Source of the DNA: Armigeres subalbatus
Taxonomy: Eukaryota > Arthropoda > Insecta > Diptera > Culicidae
DNA length: 64,000 nucleotides
Direction: 5' to 3'
Assembly: GCF_024139115.2 (NCBI RefSeq)
Contig: NW_026942547.1
Coordinates: 79,023-143,022, forward strand
Under the pieces are notes generated by a model that had not been told where the DNA came from, did not search any database, and saw only the letters and a list, made by a program, of their open reading frames with translations. The position numbers were made by a program, and so were the translations under genes. Of this stretch, positions 32,459-42,736 are shown piece by piece. Numbering within the stretch: position 1 is the first letter of the stretch; each line of letters begins with the position of its first letter.

Positions 32459-32785
32459 TAGAGATGTCGTAAAATCCCGATTAATCGATTAGTAACTAAT
32501 CGATTCCTATCGATTATTGAATCGATTGATCGTTGGATAATAATCGATTCAAAATTAATTGATTATTACTACGATGAATCGATTAATCGAAGTAATCAAT
32601 TAATTTGCGACATCCTTATGATGTCGTAAAATCCTGATTAATCGATTAGTAACAAATCGATTACTCTCGATCTCTCTCGATTATTGAATCAATTAATCGT
32701 TAGGTAATGATCGATTCAAAATTAATCGATTATTACAACGATTAATCGATTAATCTAAGTAATCGATTAATTTACGACATCTCTA
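32459..32785. mobile_element. 327-bp hAT-like palindromic MITE with internal doubling
   Basis: The ends are TAGAGATGTCGTAAA and its exact reverse complement, and an 8-bp duplication flanks them. TIRs of the (C/T)ARNG type and 8-bp duplications are the hAT signature. Inside are two head-to-tail palindromic halves (32463-32614 and 32620-32781), each saturated with ATCGATTAAT-type words. Confidence 0.85.
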
Positions 32786-32793
32786 GCCATGAT

Positions 32794-32965
32794 TTTCCCT
32801 CTTGCAGTCAGACCTCCGCGGCGTGCACACGCATGCACGGGAAGTCGCCTGTCATAACTTCGTTCCGGCCCTTTAGGGCCACACATTTTGGCGATCCTGC
32901 CAGGAGATTTTTTGGATCCTGTCGCTGATTTCATGAGGTGTGACGAATTGTGACTAGTGCTATAT
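32794..32965. other. Unassigned GC-richer stretch
   Basis: Contains CGATCCTGCCAGGAG at 32893, a word also found near 49914 and, modified, at 58680. Probably part of a dispersed repeat. No gene. Confidence 0.3.
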
Positions 32966-33395
32966 TTCAGTTTGCAAAATCGCAAGCGCGTCTCGAAGAC
33001 CGTCGGAAAATGGTTTGAGGTTTGCTATATCACGAGACGCCTCTCGAAGACCGTCGGAAAATGGTTTGTGGTTTGCTAAATCACAAGACGCGTCTCGAAG
33101 ACCGTCAGAAAATGGTTTATGGTTTGCTAAATCACAAGATGCGTCTCGAAAATCGTCGGAAAATGGTTTGCGGTTTGCTAAATCACAAGACGCGTCGTCG
33201 GAAATTTGTGGTGGCCTGTCTGAAAGACCGCTGGAAAAATGATTTGTGGTTTGAAGAATATTAAAGCCTCGCCTGGAAGACCGTAAGAAATTGGTTTGTG
33301 GTTTGCAAATTACAATGCGCGTCTGGAAGATCGGTGGAAATGGTTTGTCGTTTAGAAAAGTATAAGGCGTGTCTGAAAGGTGGCTTTTCAAATGT
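32966..33395 (+). repeat. 51-bp tandem array, about eight units
   Basis: The core TCTCGAAGACCGTCGGAAAA recurs at 32991, 33042, 33093 and 33144 with exact 51-bp spacing, then decays towards 33390. Because 51 is 17 codons, several frames stay open. A 149-codon minus frame encodes 17-residue repeats such as DASCDLANHKPFSDGLR, and two plus frames do the same. Confidence 0.9.
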
Positions 33396-34132
33396 ATGTT
33401 TAAAACCATCTTAGCTTTTTCAAAAGCTCATTTCCGATAAAGATTGTAGAAATAATAATAATTTCTTATTGATGCTATTTTAACCAATCTTGTTGAAACA
33501 ATAAATTTTGAGGTATTTTCAATGAAATGTTACGATATAAAAATAACAATCTTAATTTTTGATTCAATGGTATTAATTTTCTGTTCGTGTATGGCTATTG
33601 GACAACTGTTAAAACGGTAGGGGAAGTGGTTCGGTTGTGGGCTCCCCCACGTATCTTTTGACAGAAAGCATTCTGACATCTGTCATTATATCAAAACACG
33701 ATGTTTTGTGCAGAATACCCAACTAGATAGACACCTCTACTTTGAACCTGGGACGGGACTTGCAAAGAGGAAAAAATGTAACTTTATCTGCAACCAGCAA
33801 ACAGTGTCACGAATTGTCAGATGCAACCAGCACCTTGTTGTGTGAAAGTATTGGTATCCCTCAAAAGGTATTCCGAATGATTTTGTTTTACGAGTACTTT
33901 TTTTCACTTTGAAAAGTATTCTAGAATAGCCGGACAGCTTAATATTGAACAGTTATGAATACATGTTTTATTACCGATAGGAAAATCTTTATAAAAATAA
34001 GTTTACAAATCCGTAAATTGCAAATAACACTTTTATTGTGCTCAGAAGATTCTACCCGGGATGTGAAATACTCAAGCAAACAGTTGAGAATCGATGATCA
34101 ACTGTGATGAAAGAAGAACAAGTGTCAAAACA
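33396..34132. other. Unassigned
   Basis: AT-rich, no gene. Confidence 0.3.
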
Positions 34133-34148
34133 AGGAAAAAGAAGCTGT

Positions 34149-34199
34149 TCGAGACGAGCCAGCCCAGGGCTGAAAGTCTCGCTAATAAAAACAAAAAAA
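34149..34199 (+). mobile_element. 51-bp micro-retroposon, copy A
   Basis: TCGAGACGAGCCAGCCCAGG and GGCTGAAAGTCTCGCTAATA are followed by an A-rich tail. It is flanked by AGGAAAAAGAAGCTGT (34133-34148) and by the same sequence with one A fewer (34200-34214). It is the same short sequence as 45819-45867. Likely the extreme 3' end of a non-LTR element, or a minimal SINE. Confidence 0.8.
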
Positions 34200-34289
34200 A
34201 GGAAAAGAAGCTGTCTTTGCAGGTCTCGTCTCAGCTTTGAACTATGAACAAACCAATTGTTTTCTACATGAAAATCAACACGAAAGTTT

Positions 34290-34515
34290 TGTTTGACTGA
34301 AACAAAAGATATTTTAGTTACTAGATAAAGATTGTCGCTTCGGTTCCCTTTGTTCTGCTGTCCGAAACATGTGTGGTACATACCTGTCAAATCGTATGGA
34401 TTTTCCTTCTTTGACATTTAGCTCCCCTATCCTCGCCAGCAAAAGATGTTCCGGACAGCGACGACAGCGACAATCTTTATCTAGTAACTAAAATATCTTT
34501 TACTGAAACCGTCAT
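34290..34515. mobile_element. Foldback MITE
   Basis: AGATATTTTAGTTACTAGAT followed by AAAGATTGTCGCT at 34306-34338 is matched in reverse by CGACAATCTTTATCTAGTAACTAAAATATCTTTT at 34468-34501. The arms extend to the GTCCGAAACATG/GTTCCGGACAG region. Confidence 0.75.
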
Positions 34516-35480
34516 TTTCCAGGATGCTTTGAAGTATTGGCTACGCAAGTATGAGATTAGATTAGATTAGATAAAGTCTAGAAATCGAAATCATTGGACG
34601 ATCACCCTCAACTGCAACTAGCATGGAGCTGTTTTCTATCTGGTGTGCCAAAATCTCTTTTTAAGTAAAGCCAGCTTGGTGGCTAGATCCCTTGCTATAT
34701 AGAGTATGCTCGAAAACCCACCTTAGATTATTTTTTTTAGAAAATATGGGATTTTATGGGCTTGCTCTTAGAACACCTTCAAAAAGTCCTCCTAGAATTT
34801 TGTTGGTATTTCGGTCTGAAACTATTTCAGATTTACATGTGAAAGTTATTAAGAAATTCAGCGAGATTTTTTTAATTCCTTCTAAAATTGCTCTGAAAAT
34901 AAGCGAACTTCTAGAACTTCTCCTTGAATTTCTTCAGGAGCTCTCTTAGGAGTTCGTTCGAGTATTTTTCCTGCAAGTCCATCTGGAAAGCCACCCGAAA
35001 TTCTTTCAAGAGTTTATCCAAACAAATCTTCCAGGATTCAAAAATACATCGTGAGTTCATTCTTAAAAAATAATTTCTTTAGGCCGTTCCTAGATTTTTT
35101 TCAGGATTATTTCTTGATGTTAGTTCGCAGGAAATATTAAAGGATTTTCCTGAAAAGAACCGTGCAGGGTCTTCTAAATGATTTCTTGGCGAAACTTGGA
35201 GTGGGGTGAGTACCAGGATTTTTAGAAGACTTTCGGCAAAAATTTTCTAGAGTAACGTAAATTGTCTGAAAAATTACTTAAATAATTTCCAGAGGAATTT
35301 CCCCGTCGATCCTAAGAGTAATTTCGTATTTGGAGAAATATCCGGAAGAACTTTAGTAAAAATTTATGGAGGAAGAATTTTCAGAGAATTTTTTGTAGAC
35401 ATTTATGGAGGATGAAATGAAAGGATTTCTAGAGGAAATGTTCAAGGAAATTCGTGGAGGAACTTCCGATGGAATTGCAT
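34516..35480 (+). repeat. Diverged minisatellite block
   Basis: From about 34770 the sequence is built from (G)GAATTTCTNNAGGANNTC-type words with a loose 24-bp rhythm. It is strongly eroded. A small (GATTA)n run lies at 34553-34572. Confidence 0.45.
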
Positions 35481-35528
35481 GAAGACATTCCACTAAAAAA
35501 CTCAAAATAATTTTCTTAACAAGAATTT
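35481..35528 (+). repeat. Tail fragment of the 39-kb foldback family
   Basis: GACATTCCACTAAAAAACTC and AAAATAATTTTCTTAAC match the sequence immediately after the inverted repeat at 39288-39325 and that at 41940-41980. Confidence 0.6.
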
Positions 35529-36062
35529 TATGTTGACAAAATCGAAGTGATCAATCAAATCATGAACTGAAACTTATTGGTGGCCGCTGAAAACTTAAAA
35601 AAAAAAATCTGAAGAAACTTTATTGTAAGCCGCATCGTGGTAGGTGATTCGTACTTATTTTGGAGTCCGTAATACACTTTGGCAACGATTTTACCATTCT
35701 TTTATCTGAGATATAGTGCTAAGTCCTAAAATACCATTTGTGGTAACGGAAAGAAATGATGCATCTCTCCAACGATGGTCTAATAGGCTTGTACCACCTG
35801 CGGAATTGTTGCGAATCGTTCAATGCTAATATTAGTTATGCCATGGTTAAATAACAGTTGCGAAGCATGTAGCCCATTGATTCTCGTATCCAATTAAACA
35901 AACTGAAACATTTTAACTGGATCGGATCAAGCAATTCGGCGAATCTCCGCTCCGGCTGCTGTCGATAGGAGTCAGTCAGTCGGTTAATCGAACATTAAAT
36001 CGTTGTGAAAGTTTTGCGTCATACGCCATTTCTGCAAGGCCGGCGAAAAAAGCACCAATTCA
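35529..36062. promoter_or_regulatory. Possible TATA-less promoter around 35965
   Basis: GGAGTCAGTCAGTCGGTTAA at 35968-35987 holds repeated TCAGT, the arthropod initiator core, in locally GC-richer, non-repetitive sequence. A small ORF starts about 90 bases downstream. This is inference from composition and one motif only. Confidence 0.25.
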
Positions 36063-36221
36063 ATGGGACAAAACAACAACACAAACACACCTTGTGTGCC
36101 TGGCGCCGATCCGACTATTCACCTGCCGCTGGCTGGCCAGCCAGATCAACCAGTTCCACAAAAAATAGTTCCGACTGCACCCTACCGCCAATGCAGTCCT
36201 AGTCCGGCGTATTTTAGTTGA
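36063..36221 (+). CDS. Small proline-rich ORF, possible first exon
   Basis: Fifty-two codons starting MGQNNNTNTPCVPGADP, rich in Pro, Gln and Asn, in a locally GC-richer stretch whose codon composition resembles coding DNA more than its surroundings. It begins about 90 bases downstream of the initiator-like TCAGTCAGTC. It ends at TGA at 36219-36221. A second open frame (36005-36202) overlaps it, so chance is possible. No known motif. Confidence 0.25.
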   Translation: MGQNNNTNTPCVPGADPTIHLPLAGQPDQPVPQKIVPTAPYRQCSPSPAYFS

Positions 36222-37440
36222 TGGTTCACTTGTGAATTTCTATTTCGTTTTCCATCCAACTCGCAATAAGCCACATTTTATTTTCCTAATATATATGTTA
36301 CATTAGGCAACAATCACGACGACGTAGATGGGAAGCCATCAGCGCGCAATCGATGACGGTTTATAAAAATCGCGGGTTTTTTGCAGCTACGGTGGTTTTT
36401 AAGTATAGGGGAAGAAGCAAACCAGCACAGTTTATGGACGAGTATGCAACCAGGGAGGGTAATTTAAAATCTAACACCACCCATTACACTTACCTCATCG
36501 TGTCTTAGTGTAGCGGTTTGAGACCACCCAACCTTTCTTTTGTTTTGGAAATTTATTATGATCATCCATCGATGACGGTCGACTTGTAACCGATAACACA
36601 TGGGCCCCGTGGTACAAGACTCTCATTTTCGGCACCAGAGGACCCACATTTGATGCATGGTGAAACATTCAAAAGTAGAGGAACGTAACACGTTCATACT
36701 TCAGATTTTATAGAAAAAAAATCGCTTACAGAGCTTTGCTTCCCTTTTCTGTTAAGTAAAAACACACTTGTACCCGGAACTCACGGGGGCGTGGTCACGA
36801 CACGCGCAACTTCAAGAGGCGAAGACTTCTTTACCAAATGGAACAGATCCCCTATTTCATCCGAAAATAAAATCAATCAAAAATTGCCCATCTGTTTTGG
36901 TGCTACCCACCTACCAAACAAATTGGATAGAGTCTAGCGAGTCAACATTCCTTATAGAATGAAACCTACTCCACTCGTATTTGCCCTTCAATAGAACTAG
37001 TTACGCGTGACCGACACTGTGGGACCGAGTGTTAGGTAAAAGAAATAGATACATACGCACAGCAATAAGTCGGTCATACGAAGTTGATTGGCAGAAAAAC
37101 TTGACCCTCTGGTGAATATGTTGAAAACTTGTTTTGAGAATAAAATTAAGAGCAAAAAATCGCCATTTCCTTAACTGCCCATGATCGCATATTTGTAACA
37201 TTTGCATTTTGGTTGATTTTATAAATCGTTTGTCAATCCTCCCCACAAGCTCAATCTATTAAAAAACTATTTCATGTTAACACAATTACTTATTGTGAGT
37301 TAGGTATCTTAATATTGACTACATTTGCTGCTGAATAATATAACCTTTGGATGAATTTGCATTTATTTTTCGCCAAAATTTGAACAACAAAATCAACAAT
37401 AATTTTTGAACCCACAGCAAGCTGCCAAAAAAGCACTCAA
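36222..37440. other. Unassigned, mostly non-repetitive
   Basis: No gene recognised. A TATA-like TTTATAAAAATCGCG is at 36360. The interval lacks the window's usual repeats and may be single-copy. Confidence 0.3.
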
Positions 37441-37505
37441 AACAAGTCTACGTTAGTCTACTAAGGGGGACGGGGGGGTTTTTCCAAAAGTTCATGTAGA
37501 CTTTT
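37441..37505. mobile_element. G-rich MITE fragment
   Basis: GTCTACGTTAGTCTACTAAG followed by GGGGACGGGGGGG matches 42641-42671, where the same GTCTAC and G-run order occurs. Confidence 0.5.
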
Positions 37506-37779
37506 TTTTAGATAACAATTTATGCAGCAGCTTTGTGGGAAGTTCACTTGTTTAATTTTTAAGGTTTTTTTGGCTGAACTACGGCTTTAAACTATCATGG
37601 ATTTCACTTGGATTTTATTACAAATTGTACTAGATTATCTTTTGATTTTCGACAGGAATTTATATGGAAGCGAGAGATGATTATTAAGAATTTACACGTG
37701 AAATTATTTCGTACTTCAACGGAATTTACAAAGGAAGCATTTTGGAATATCAAAGAAAAGGTCATTTGAATTTCCAAAA

Positions 37780-38046
37780 GACATTCTTTAAAACTTGCAA
37801 AGGAAATTTTCCGAAATTTCCGCGAGAAACCCTTCAGAATTTCAACAAGGCCGGAAAACTTTTCTTAGTTTCGGTAATTCGGTAATTCTTCGGAACTTTC
37901 GCCAGGAATTCTTTAGACATATAAGCAAAACTCTTCAGAATGTCCATGGGAAATTAAAAAAAAATTACGGCCATTTATTCAGGAGTTCAAATGCAAATTC
38001 TTTGGAATTATTGATGGAAAATTTTTGGCACTGCTATAGGGGGAAT
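37780..38046 (+). repeat. AT-rich 24-bp minisatellite, part 1
   Basis: Degenerate (A)AATTTCCGCGAGAAACCCTTC units, same family as 17636-18690, interrupted by the element at 38047. Confidence 0.6.
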
Positions 38047-38220
38047 GACTGCTTTGGTAGGTTTTGTTCTATTATTGTCAGGGTTTTTTTTATTACTGAT
38101 TATGCTCAAATTTGGCCTAAACATTCTATGCATATCAAAGAATATTATGGCCAAATTTCATAAAATTTGGTCGACAAAAACCCCCCTGACAATAATAGAA
38201 CAAAACCTGCCAAAGCCGTC
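38047..38220. mobile_element. 174-bp foldback MITE inside the minisatellite
   Basis: The left end, GACTGCTTTGGTAGGTTTTG continuing TTCTATTATTGTCAGGG, pairs with the reverse of the right end, differing at only a few positions over about 40 bp. Interior is AT-rich. Confidence 0.8.
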
Positions 38221-38672
38221 TTTTCCCCTAGAAATTGTTAAAATAAATTCCACGAGAAATTATTCTAATTTCCCACTCTTTGAGTTTCCGCAAATAAAAC
38301 AATGCAATTTTTGTAAGAAAACCTTTTTTTTACGAAAATTTATTCGAAATTTTTATGATAAATTCACCAAAATTTTAACTGAAATTCTTTCATAATTTTC
38401 ACGGAAAATTATTCAGAAGATTCTTTGGAATTAGGAAATTGCTCCAAATTTGATTACAGAAATTTAAAAATATCGTAGGAAACCATTCTAAAATTCCACG
38501 GGAAATATTTTGAAATGTTCGTTTAAACTTAAAATTACCTCGGAAATTAAGTTTAAATTTTCACTGAAAATTACTGGAGAATGGCGTGGAGAATTATAGC
38601 TCAGATGCGTTACAGATTAGAGGCAATGGCGCGTTTGAAAAAGTGATGGTGGCGGTGGTGCACACCTCTATG
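38221..38672 (+). repeat. AT-rich minisatellite, part 2, and junction motif
   Basis: Eroded 24-bp units to about 38590, then GGTGGCGGTGGTGCACACCT at 38651, the variant of the junction motif at 18703. Confidence 0.55.
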
Positions 38673-38867
38673 AGGAATCGAGTTCAACAGAAATTAAATT
38701 GGCTTTGAGATACGGATTCAGGAGCTATGTACAATAAATTAAATTTTATTACGTTTTAAATTGATTTTTGTTTTGTTGGGTTTTGTTCAGTTTCATTTTG
38801 TTATGTTAGAAATGCGAATTTTTTTGTAATGTTTACATACTACAATGGATTTTAATAGGTGAATTGC

Positions 38868-38995
38868 TTAGGGGCCGTCCAGAAACCACGTGGTCATATA
38901 TGGGGGGAGGGGGGGTTTGGAAAATGACCACGATAAGCCACATGGGGGGAGGGGGGGTGTTGCTCTCGAACCACGTGGTTTTTTTACACGAAAAA
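38868..38995 (+). mobile_element. G-rich MITE with CACGTG arms, copy 1
   Basis: GGGGCCGTCCAGAAACCACG starts the element, followed by two GGGGGGAGGGGGGG runs separated by AATGACCACGATAAGCCACA, and CCACGTGG again at 38971. The order is the same as 42418-42547. The right terminus is eroded. Confidence 0.7.
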
Positions 38996-39021
38996 CTTTT
39001 GGTGAATAACAATAGCGGTGT

Positions 39022-39286
39022 CACCTGTCATAAGACGAGTTTAAATAATCCCATTGAATTCCACCACTTAATTGTATCCTGACAGATACGTATTTCGACC
39101 TCAACAGTAAGGCCGTCTTCAGTGTCTTGTACTTGACTCGACTTGACTTGACTCGACTCGACTAAGTCGAGTCAAGTACAAGACACTGAAGACGGCCTTA
39201 CTGTTGAGGTCGAAATACGTATCTGTCAGGATACAATTAAGTGGTGGAATTCAATGGGATTATTTAAACTCGTCTTATGACAGGTG
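39022..39286. repeat. Perfect inverted repeat, 121-bp arms
   Basis: 39022-39142 and 39166-39286 are exact reverse complements. The left arm starts CACCTGTCATAAGACGAGTT, and includes CGACCTCAACAGTAAGGCCG. The 23-bp spacer is built from TTGACTCGAC words that continue the arm's own end. It is the best-preserved copy of a family also seen at 16740-17222, 35481 and 41880. Confidence 0.95.
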
Positions 39287-39645
39287 AAAACATTCCACTA
39301 AAAAGCTCAAAATAATTTTCTTATCAATAGCGGTGTAAAAAATACAAATCATCAAAATTTAATGATTTAATCATTAAACACAAAGCGCATCTTAGGGCCG
39401 ATGCCCACGTAGCGTCTTTTCAACTCAGTGTTAAAAAGAATTTAGCATTAAGCATCGAGAAAACCCGGTAACGCAGCGTCGGTCGCAACGCCGATGCATA
39501 TCTGAGTTATTTGGCCAACTGAGCTTTAGATCCTATTTCCATAAAAAAAAAAAAGAAAAAACAGGTTGCGACTGAAACCTCAATTTCCACAAAAAAAATT
39601 TGGTAAAGAAAAATGAAAAAATATTTTTTTAAAAATTCCGCAGCA
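39287..39645. other. Unassigned, with the family tail at its start
   Basis: 39288-39325 is the AACATTCCACTAAAAAGCTC tail of the foldback family. The rest is AT-rich, with poly-A at 39543-39560. Confidence 0.4.
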
Positions 39646-41575
39646 GATGGTTTTTGGCATCACGCCGCCGACACTTTTGCATCAGCGGACTACAGCTACA
39701 ATTTTGAAAACTGTTCATGTTTTTACAATAATTCAAGAAAAATCTTCAAAAGAATTTCTTGTGGATATTCAGGAAAAATCCAGTAAAAAAATTTCCTGTA
39801 AAAACTTTGACCTTACTTCATACAATCCTGATAAAGTGCTAGCATTCAGAATGTTTTTTGAACAATTCTCTCTGGAAAATTTTGCTTGTAAATTTTGCTA
39901 CAAATTGGTCATGAAAAAACAAAACATCTCCAGTGTAAATGCCGAAAAATTCCATGTGAATTCTGTCTGAAAATTCAAAAACAGTCTCGTGGGAAATACA
40001 TATAATAATAATTTTCGGTGGAAATAAATGTTCATATTTTCATATTTTTTTACATTCTAATGAATTTCTTCGACAAGTTCTTCGAATCTTCACCAGAAAT
40101 TCTTTTCATTTCCAAAATAAGTTTTACGAACATTTTAGGGAGTGCATTTCAAAATGTTCAGTCTCCAGTTAGCCTTACGAGCAAAGGCGTAGGATTGCCA
40201 ATCCGGAGATGACGAGTTTGATTCTCGTTCCTGTCTAGGATGTTTTCGGGTTTCAAACATTGTCGACACCCTAGGTATAATGTATCCATCGTACTTGCTA
40301 CACAAGATATATAATCGTACAATGGCTGGCATTTAAAACTTTCAATTTATAATTGAGGAAATGCTAATAGAATAAACTAAGTTGAAAAGCAGACCAACTT
40401 CCAGTTGGAATATAGAGCCATAGAAGAAGAAGAAGACTTCTAAATTTTTCAAGAAAAAATTCTCTGAATTTTCATGAGAAATTAAATAGCCAATGCCACA
40501 TGAAACACTTTGATATTACCGTTGATTTTTTGTTTTTGGATTTTTGTTTTCAAATTTTACGCTCTTTGTGAATTCTATCACATTTTTTAAATTTTCCAAA
40601 TATTTTTTTATTTGAGGCATTATTTAGAATTTCCACGGAAGAGTCTATGGATTATCTTCAAAAAATACTTTGGATTTTCAAAGAATAAATCTTTAGAATT
40701 CTCAAGGTTCATGTTTTTTTTAATTTGCACCATAAATTCTTTCAAAATTTCATGGGAAATTCATTCTTCTTCGGAAAGTCATTTTGATTTCTTTCAGCTA
40801 AACATTACTTTAAATCTTTACCATGCAAAGAAGCACAAGAAATGATTTAAAAATTTTAAGGAATTTTCACATCAGAAAATCTTTAAAATTTTGATTTGAT
40901 TTTCTAAGGAATTCCTATTGGAATTGCTTCTAAAGTACAATCTTCACAAGTACTACAAAAGTGCAATTTTTTCGTTATTTCCACTTGTAAAAACATCGAA
41001 ATATCCTCGGGAAATTCATTATTGGTGTTTTAGATGAAATTTTTTTCGATTTTCTACTGGAAAATCTTAGGAATTTCCATCGGAAATATGTTGGTATATT
41101 CCAAATAATTTCTTTTGAAAATTAAAAAACTGCTGAAAATTTCTAAGATTTTTTTTTGAAAAACGAAAAAAATTTCCATTGGAAATTTAGAAGAATTTCC
41201 TTTGAAGATTCATTAAAGTTGCCTAGGATTTTGAAAAAAAATCTTTAGAGATTATGTAAAAAAGTAAGCTGGATTTTTTTTTCTAATTTATGCTGGAAAT
41301 TCTTCCGAATGTGATGTTTATTGGAATTTTCGTCGTAAATATGCATTTCGGATCCTTCTACGGATTCTTCTAGTTCTTCAAAATTTCTACCGAACCTTTT
41401 TTAAGAACTCTTTCACAGAATTTCGAAAAAAAAGTCGTTGAAATACTGAAGATTTTTCCGTGGAGACTCCGAAGAATTTCTTCTAAATATTCTGAAGGGT
41501 TTCCCTTGCAACTCCAGAATAATTATTCTTGGAAATTAGGAAGAACTTGGACTTTAAAATTAATCCAAGCAATAA
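39646..41575 (+). repeat. AT-rich minisatellite domain, strongly eroded
   Basis: Long stretches of GAAATTTCCA, GGAAATTC and TTTTCAAAATTT words with a loose ~24-bp rhythm, interrupted by a SINE at 40155. The open frames of 65-107 codons here come from repeats. Confidence 0.5.
40155..40435 (+). mobile_element. tRNA-derived SINE, family C
   Basis: The head has an A-box-like TTAGCCTTACGAGCAAAGGC, a central GTAGGATTGCCAATCCGG and a B-box-like GAGTTTGATTCTCG. The body contains AATCGTACAATGGCTGGCAT and it ends in an (AAG)n tail. Tail-side relatives are at 59985-60110 and perhaps 28885. No target duplication found. Confidence 0.6.
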
Positions 41576-41635
41576 ATGTAGGCAATTATTTAGGATTAAG
41601 AAGCCTAGTTCTTATGATATTGAACAATTAGGCTA

Positions 41636-41704
41636 ATTGATCGAAAAATTTAATAATGCACCTAATTAGAACATTTAGGTGCATTATTAAATTTTTCGAT
41701 CAAT
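41636..41704. repeat. Perfect 30-bp-arm hairpin
   Basis: 41636-41665 and 41675-41704 are exact reverse complements; the left arm starts ATTGATCGAAAAATTTAATA. The loop is TTAGAACAT. Confidence 0.85.
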
Positions 41705-41879
41705 AATGCACAAAATTCTAGTAGTGCGTATGAAAAAGGTTATGACATAGAGAAGTTTGCATTTAAAAAATCAACATGAAATTCTAAATAAAATGCTTTT
41801 TAAATTCATAAAAGGGTCTTAGAACTAAGAAGAGTCCTGCGATATGAAAAAAAGGGGCAGTGCTCCAGAAAAAAAACAA
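41705..41879. other. Unassigned
   Basis: Nothing recognised. Confidence 0.3.
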
Positions 41880-41990
41880 GGTACAATCAAGTGGTGGAAT
41901 TAAATGGGAAGGTACAAACTCGTCTTATGACAAGTAAAGACATTCCATTAAAAAGCTCAACATAATTTTTTTAACTAAAAAGTCTGTAGT
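41880..41990 (+). repeat. Partial copy of the 39-kb foldback family
   Basis: GGTACAATCAAGTGGTGGAA, AAACTCGTCTTATGACAAGT and GACATTCCATTAAAAAGCTC follow in the order of 39236-39312. Confidence 0.8.
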
Positions 41991-42129
41991 AGCTTGTACA
42001 AATAACAATTGTCATATCAACCCAATGGACCTAATGGGATATTATATCATACATCATTCATAATTTGGTTAATTGGATAAATCGAATGATCCGAACTCCA
42101 AAATGATAATTGATCTATAATACATTCAT

Positions 42130-42300
42130 TCTTCTATGAGTCGCTTATGAAAGGACCATTGACTGAAGCATATTCGAGATATGGGAAATTATTCGATATT
42201 AAATTATTCGATATTGGGAAATTATTCGAAAGACATCAGAGTGACCGAGAAAACATGTTTAGTATGGCATCATTGGATTCCACTAGTCAATATCAAAATT
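42130..42300 (-). mobile_element. Degraded copy of the 198-bp MITE
   Basis: GAGTCGCTTATGAAAGGACC, TATTCGAGATATGGGAA, GTGACCGAGAAAACATG and TTAGTATGGCAT align in order with copy 2 at 30798-30995, with a small internal duplication (ATTATTCGATATT). Confidence 0.65.
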
Positions 42301-42417
42301 TTGAATCAATATCAATTTTTGATTTTGAATCAGTTGAAATTGTCCATCTTCAAAATAGATCGGATTAACCATATGTTTTAGTTACAGTTTTTCAGTTTTT
42401 TTTTTAATTTTTGTACT

Positions 42418-42547
42418 TGAAAAAAAAACCACGTGGTCAAAGGGGGGGAGGGGGGGGGGGCTGCCAAATGACCACGATAGACCACATGGGGGGAGGGGGG
42501 TTTGAAAATCTTCAAAAATATGACCACGTGGTTTCTGGATGGCCCCT
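42418..42547. mobile_element. G-rich MITE with CACGTG arms, copy 2
   Basis: Begins AAAAACCACGTGGTC, then two long G runs around AAATGACCACGATAGACCAC, and ends GACCACGTGGTTTCTGGATG followed by GCCCC and TTAA. Same layout as 38868-38995. Confidence 0.7.
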
Positions 42548-42597
42548 TAAACCATGGATGAACTCCATATTTTTAAAATCGCACATGATATTTTGTA

Positions 42598-42736
42598 AAA
42601 TTTAGAAAAGTCTACGTAGACTTCAAAGAGGGGAGGGGTTTTGGAAAAGTCTACGAAAGTCTACTAGGGGGGACCCCCCGTCTGACCCCCCGGTTTGAAA
42701 ATGTGAAATTTCGGTCTACGTGGTTTGTGGACAGCC
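42598..42736. mobile_element. G-rich MITE, related variant
   Basis: AAAGTCTACGTAGACTTC at the left, G and C runs in the middle and TCTACGTGGTTTGTGGACAG followed by CCCC at the right. The right terminus parallels that of 42418-42547. Confidence 0.55.

Noticed and set aside
32960..33409. 149-codon minus-strand repeat protein
   Set aside because: A 51-bp unit keeps several frames open; plus-strand frames give other 17-residue repeats. No start context or conservation supports one frame.
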